Shown here: positions 52,396-54,687 of the stretch, piece after piece | Layout of the letters: each line of letters begins with the position of its first letter | How positions within the stretch are numbered: position 1 is the stretch's first letter | Source: an uncultured Pelagibacteraceae bacterium | GTDB taxonomy: Bacteria; Pseudomonadota; Alphaproteobacteria; Pelagibacterales; Pelagibacteraceae | Assembly (NCBI GenBank): GCA_902601785.1 | Contig: CACKOH010000001.1 | Coordinates: 1 to 54,687, forward strand | DNA: 54,687 bases | Direction of reading: 5' to 3' | Notes under the pieces: generated by a model | The model's database searches: none | The model's input: the letters and a program-made list of their open reading frames with translations, nothing else | What the model was told of the DNA's origin: nothing | Translations under genes and position numbers: made by a program

Positions 52396-53817
52396 ATGTT
52401 AGAAACTTTAAAAAATTTTGGCGGAAAAAAATTAGGTGGTTTGATCCTAATCATAGTAATTATTATTGCATTTGGTTTTGGTGGATTTGGTGGTGGCTTC
52501 AGCACAAATAATCAAAATAATATAGCAAAAATAAATAAAACAAATGTAACTACTCAAGATTTTATGGATTACGTGAATCAAAGTGGCATATCACTTGATG
52601 CTATCAGAACCAATTTGGATAATAATATAATCGAAGAATTATTATCAGGTTTGATTTCAACTACATTAATTGATCTCGAAGTAAAAGACTTTGCACTTTC
52701 AATCAGTGAGAGAACAATTCTTAAAACGATTAAAGAAAATAAAAATTTCCAAGACGAAAATGGTATATTTCAAAGAGTAAAATATGAAAAATTTTTACTA
52801 TCAAGTAACTTATCAGCACCAATGTTTGAATTGAAATTAAAAAATAGAGAATTACAAAAACATTTATTTGATATTATAGGTGCTGGAACAATAACACCTA
52901 ATTTCTTGATTGATAAAAAATATGAAGAAAATAACCAGATATTAAACATTGAATACTTCAATATGGAAGGACTTTATAAGAAGAAGAATGAGTATACAGA
53001 TCAAGATCTTGTAGTATTTATCAAAGAAAATGAAGACCAACTAAAAAGAGAGTATATAGATTTTAAATATGTTGTTTTAAATCCCAAAAATTTAATTGGA
53101 ATTGAGGAATTTAATCAAGAATTTTTTGATGAGGTTGATAAAATTGAAAATCAAATCTCAGAAGGAGCAGATTTTGAAACCATTTTAGAGAATATAAATG
53201 TCGAAGTTAAACAAATAATTGAATATACTCCAACTTCAGAGGCTAAAACTAGCGAAAGTTTAATTTATCAAAATAAGTCATCAAAATTAAACTTAATTGA
53301 AAATGGAGATAATTTCTTATTGTACAACATCAATAAAGAATACGATAAAAGTCCAAATTTAAATGACAGTAAAACTAAAGGTGAGCTTGTAGAGTTAATT
53401 TATCAAAAAGGAAAATTTGATTTCAACAGAAAAATTCTAGAAGAAATTCGAAATAAAGAATTCAATAATAGTAAATTTGAAGATTTAGGAAGTAATAATT
53501 TATTAAATGTAGAAATTAATACGATTAATGATGATTCAATGTTTGATATAAATTCAATTAAAATGCTTTATACATTGCCTTTAAATTCTTTCACTTTGAT
53601 TAATGATAAGGATAATAATATTTTTTTAGTTAAAATTGCAGATTCTAAGAAAAATTTTTTTAATAAATCTGATGAAGAATATGTTAAATTTGTAAAAAAT
53701 CAAAATACTGATAACAGGAAAAGTATTTTGCAATCTTATGATCAATTATTAAATAATAAATACCAAGTTAAAGTTAACCAAAAATCTGTTGATAGAGTTA
53801 AAAATTATTTCAAATGA
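52396..53817 (+). CDS. PpiD/SurA-like membrane-anchored foldase, reduced
   Basis: Likely periplasmic chaperone anchored by one N-terminal helix. The 473-aa protein starts MLETLKNFGGKKLGG, has a membrane segment at about residues 17-38, and an N-terminal SurA/PpiD-like chaperone region (VTTQDFMDYVNQ to ISERTILKTIKENKNFQDENGIF). I do not see the parvulin signature (HIL...A) of the catalytic domain and the protein is some 150 residues shorter than usual PpiD. It probably keeps only holdase activity. I use the ATG at 52396; the frame could reach a TTG at 52363. It overlaps trpE by 4 bases (ATGA). Confidence 0.85.
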   Translation: MLETLKNFGGKKLGGLILIIVIIIAFGFGGFGGGFSTNNQNNIAKINKTNVTTQDFMDYVNQSGISLDAIRTNLDNNIIEELLSGLISTTLIDLEVKDFALSISERTILKTIKENKNFQDENGIFQRVKYEKFLLSSNLSAPMFELKLKNRELQKHLFDIIGAGTITPNFLIDKKYEENNQILNIEYFNMEGLYKKKNEYTDQDLVVFIKENEDQLKREYIDFKYVVLNPKNLIGIEEFNQEFFDEVDKIENQISEGADFETILENINVEVKQIIEYTPTSEAKTSESLIYQNKSSKLNLIENGDNFLLYNINKEYDKSPNLNDSKTKGELVELIYQKGKFDFNRKILEEIRNKEFNNSKFEDLGSNNLLNVEINTINDDSMFDINSIKMLYTLPLNSFTLINDKDNNIFLVKIADSKKNFFNKSDEEYVKFVKNQNTDNRKSILQSYDQLLNNKYQVKVNQKSVDRVKNYFK

Positions 53818-54687
53818 TCATTAATCGAAGCTTCAAGGACTTCAAGTTTCGACATAGAAGCAAAAAAAATCAAATAATATATACGTCAAAAAAAGTTAAG
53901 AACGACGAAGAAATATTAAATTTAATCAATAATTTTTTAGAGGAAAAAAATAGTTTTATATTTGAGTCTGTTGAAAAAGGTAAAATCAAAGGTAGATACA
54001 CGATATTTGGGAAAAACCCTGATAAAATTTGGGAGTTTAATAATCAAAGCTCTTATCTAATCAAAAATAATAAAAAGGTAAAGCTGAAAGATAAACCAGA
54101 TCAATTAATAGAGAAAATAATTGAAGAGTTTAAATTTGAAACACCAAAGAATTTACCAAAAATATGCTCATTAATATCTGGATACTTTTCATACGATTCA
54201 ATTAGATATGTCGAAAAGATACCAAACAGTTGCAAAAATGATTTAAATATACCAGATGTTAGACTTCTACGTCCTAGAACATTAGTAATTCATGATAATT
54301 TAAAAAAAGAAATATTTTATATAAGTAATATTTTTAAAGATGAAAAAATAACTAACTATGAAAATAAATTTAATGAAATTAAATCTGATCTTTTTAAATT
54401 ATTAATTCAATCCTCAATAAAAAATTTAAATAAATCACATAAAGAAAAATTTAATAATATTAAAGTTAAATCCAACACTTCTAAAAGCAAATTTTTAAAT
54501 ATGGTTAATAAGGCAAAAAAATACATCAAAATTGGTGATATTTTTCAAGTGGTTTTAAGTCAAAGGTTTGAGGCTAAATTAACAAAAGAACCTATAGATA
54601 TTTATAAAAAATTAAGAGTGACTAACCCCTCTCCTTTCATGTTTTACTTTAATTTTAATGATTTCCAAATAATTGGTGCTAGTCCAG
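53814..54687 (+). CDS. trpE: Anthranilate synthase component I (partial, 3' end outside window)
   Basis: First step of tryptophan synthesis from chorismate. The 291 visible codons from ATG at 53814 show the N-terminal region and the family motifs GYFSYDSIRYVE and KAKKYIKIGDIFQVVLSQRF, then NPSPFMFYFNF and IIGASP at the window end. The start overlaps the preceding stop as ATGA, so it is coupled to the PpiD-like gene. That pairing is known in other Alphaproteobacteria. The catalytic C-terminal part is not in the window. Confidence 0.95.
   Translation, partial: MIINRSFKDFKFRHRSKKNQIIYTSKKVKNDEEILNLINNFLEEKNSFIFESVEKGKIKGRYTIFGKNPDKIWEFNNQSSYLIKNNKKVKLKDKPDQLIEKIIEEFKFETPKNLPKICSLISGYFSYDSIRYVEKIPNSCKNDLNIPDVRLLRPRTLVIHDNLKKEIFYISNIFKDEKITNYENKFNEIKSDLFKLLIQSSIKNLNKSHKEKFNNIKVKSNTSKSKFLNMVNKAKKYIKIGDIFQVVLSQRFEAKLTKEPIDIYKKLRVTNPSPFMFYFNFNDFQIIGASP

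Overview
The window looks like a piece of a streamlined marine alphaproteobacterial chromosome of the SAR11 / Candidatus Pelagibacter type. The evidence is the very high A+T content, the near absence of long non-coding stretches (no gene-free gap reaches 300 bases), the many start/stop overlaps, the shortened forms of familiar proteins, and gene orders typical of Alphaproteobacteria. This assignment is inferred from composition, gene order and recognisable proteins, not from a database search. I see no rRNA, CRISPR array, insertion sequence, integrase or prophage.

Layout. 1-9017 (minus): a compact block dgt-argS-(87-aa membrane stub)-nagZ-scpA-scpB-tatA-tatB-tatC-serS-yajC-secD, covering tRNA charging, chromosome condensation, cell-wall recycling and protein export. 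9068-10161 (plus): an A-type Fe-S carrier and exonuclease III. 10153-14202: a zinc module, with znuC-znuB-zur plus an LDH2-type dehydrogenase on the minus strand and znuA divergent. Two Zur-type palindromes sit between znuC and znuA. 14162-15002: an imperfect 65-bp direct repeat of the znuA 3' end flanks a DsbA/HCCA-isomerase gene. 15021-17869: two small membrane proteins, arsenate reductase, an aquaporin and a PiT-like permease. 17892-23427 (minus): a mannose-1-phosphate guanylyltransferase, ilvD and valS. Then come tRNA-Cys, tRNA-Asn and an XRE regulator. 24383-28652 (minus): the general amino-acid ABC transporter aapJQMP, with a hairpin terminator after aapJ, then tRNA-Arg(TCT).

28891-34831 (minus): ntrY-ntrX-trkA-trkH. 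Here NtrY lacks a PAS domain, and NtrX lacks the GAFTGA loop and has Gln for Glu in Walker B. 34857-36909 (plus): ispDF-pgpA-cinA with overlapping ends, then a gene of unknown function. 37639-45880: a nitrogen-scavenging cluster with a five-gene urea/short-chain-amide ABC transporter (urtABCDE type), a formamidase/acetamidase and a hydratase-like protein. A divergent double nitrilase-superfamily protein lies beside it, and its second half has lost the catalytic Cys. 45897-52339 (minus): tpiA-secG-pyrG-kdsA-eno-ftsB-lipA-ratA. 52396-end (plus): a reduced PpiD-like foldase and the start of trpE, cut by the window edge.

Taken together, the region is mostly core metabolism and export, with high-affinity uptake systems for zinc, amino acids and amides/urea, as expected for an oligotroph. 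The points most worth a second look are the degenerate NtrYX pair, the amide cassette with its half-dead nitrilase fusion, the znuA-tail duplication, and the LDH2-type gene coupled to the zinc regulon.
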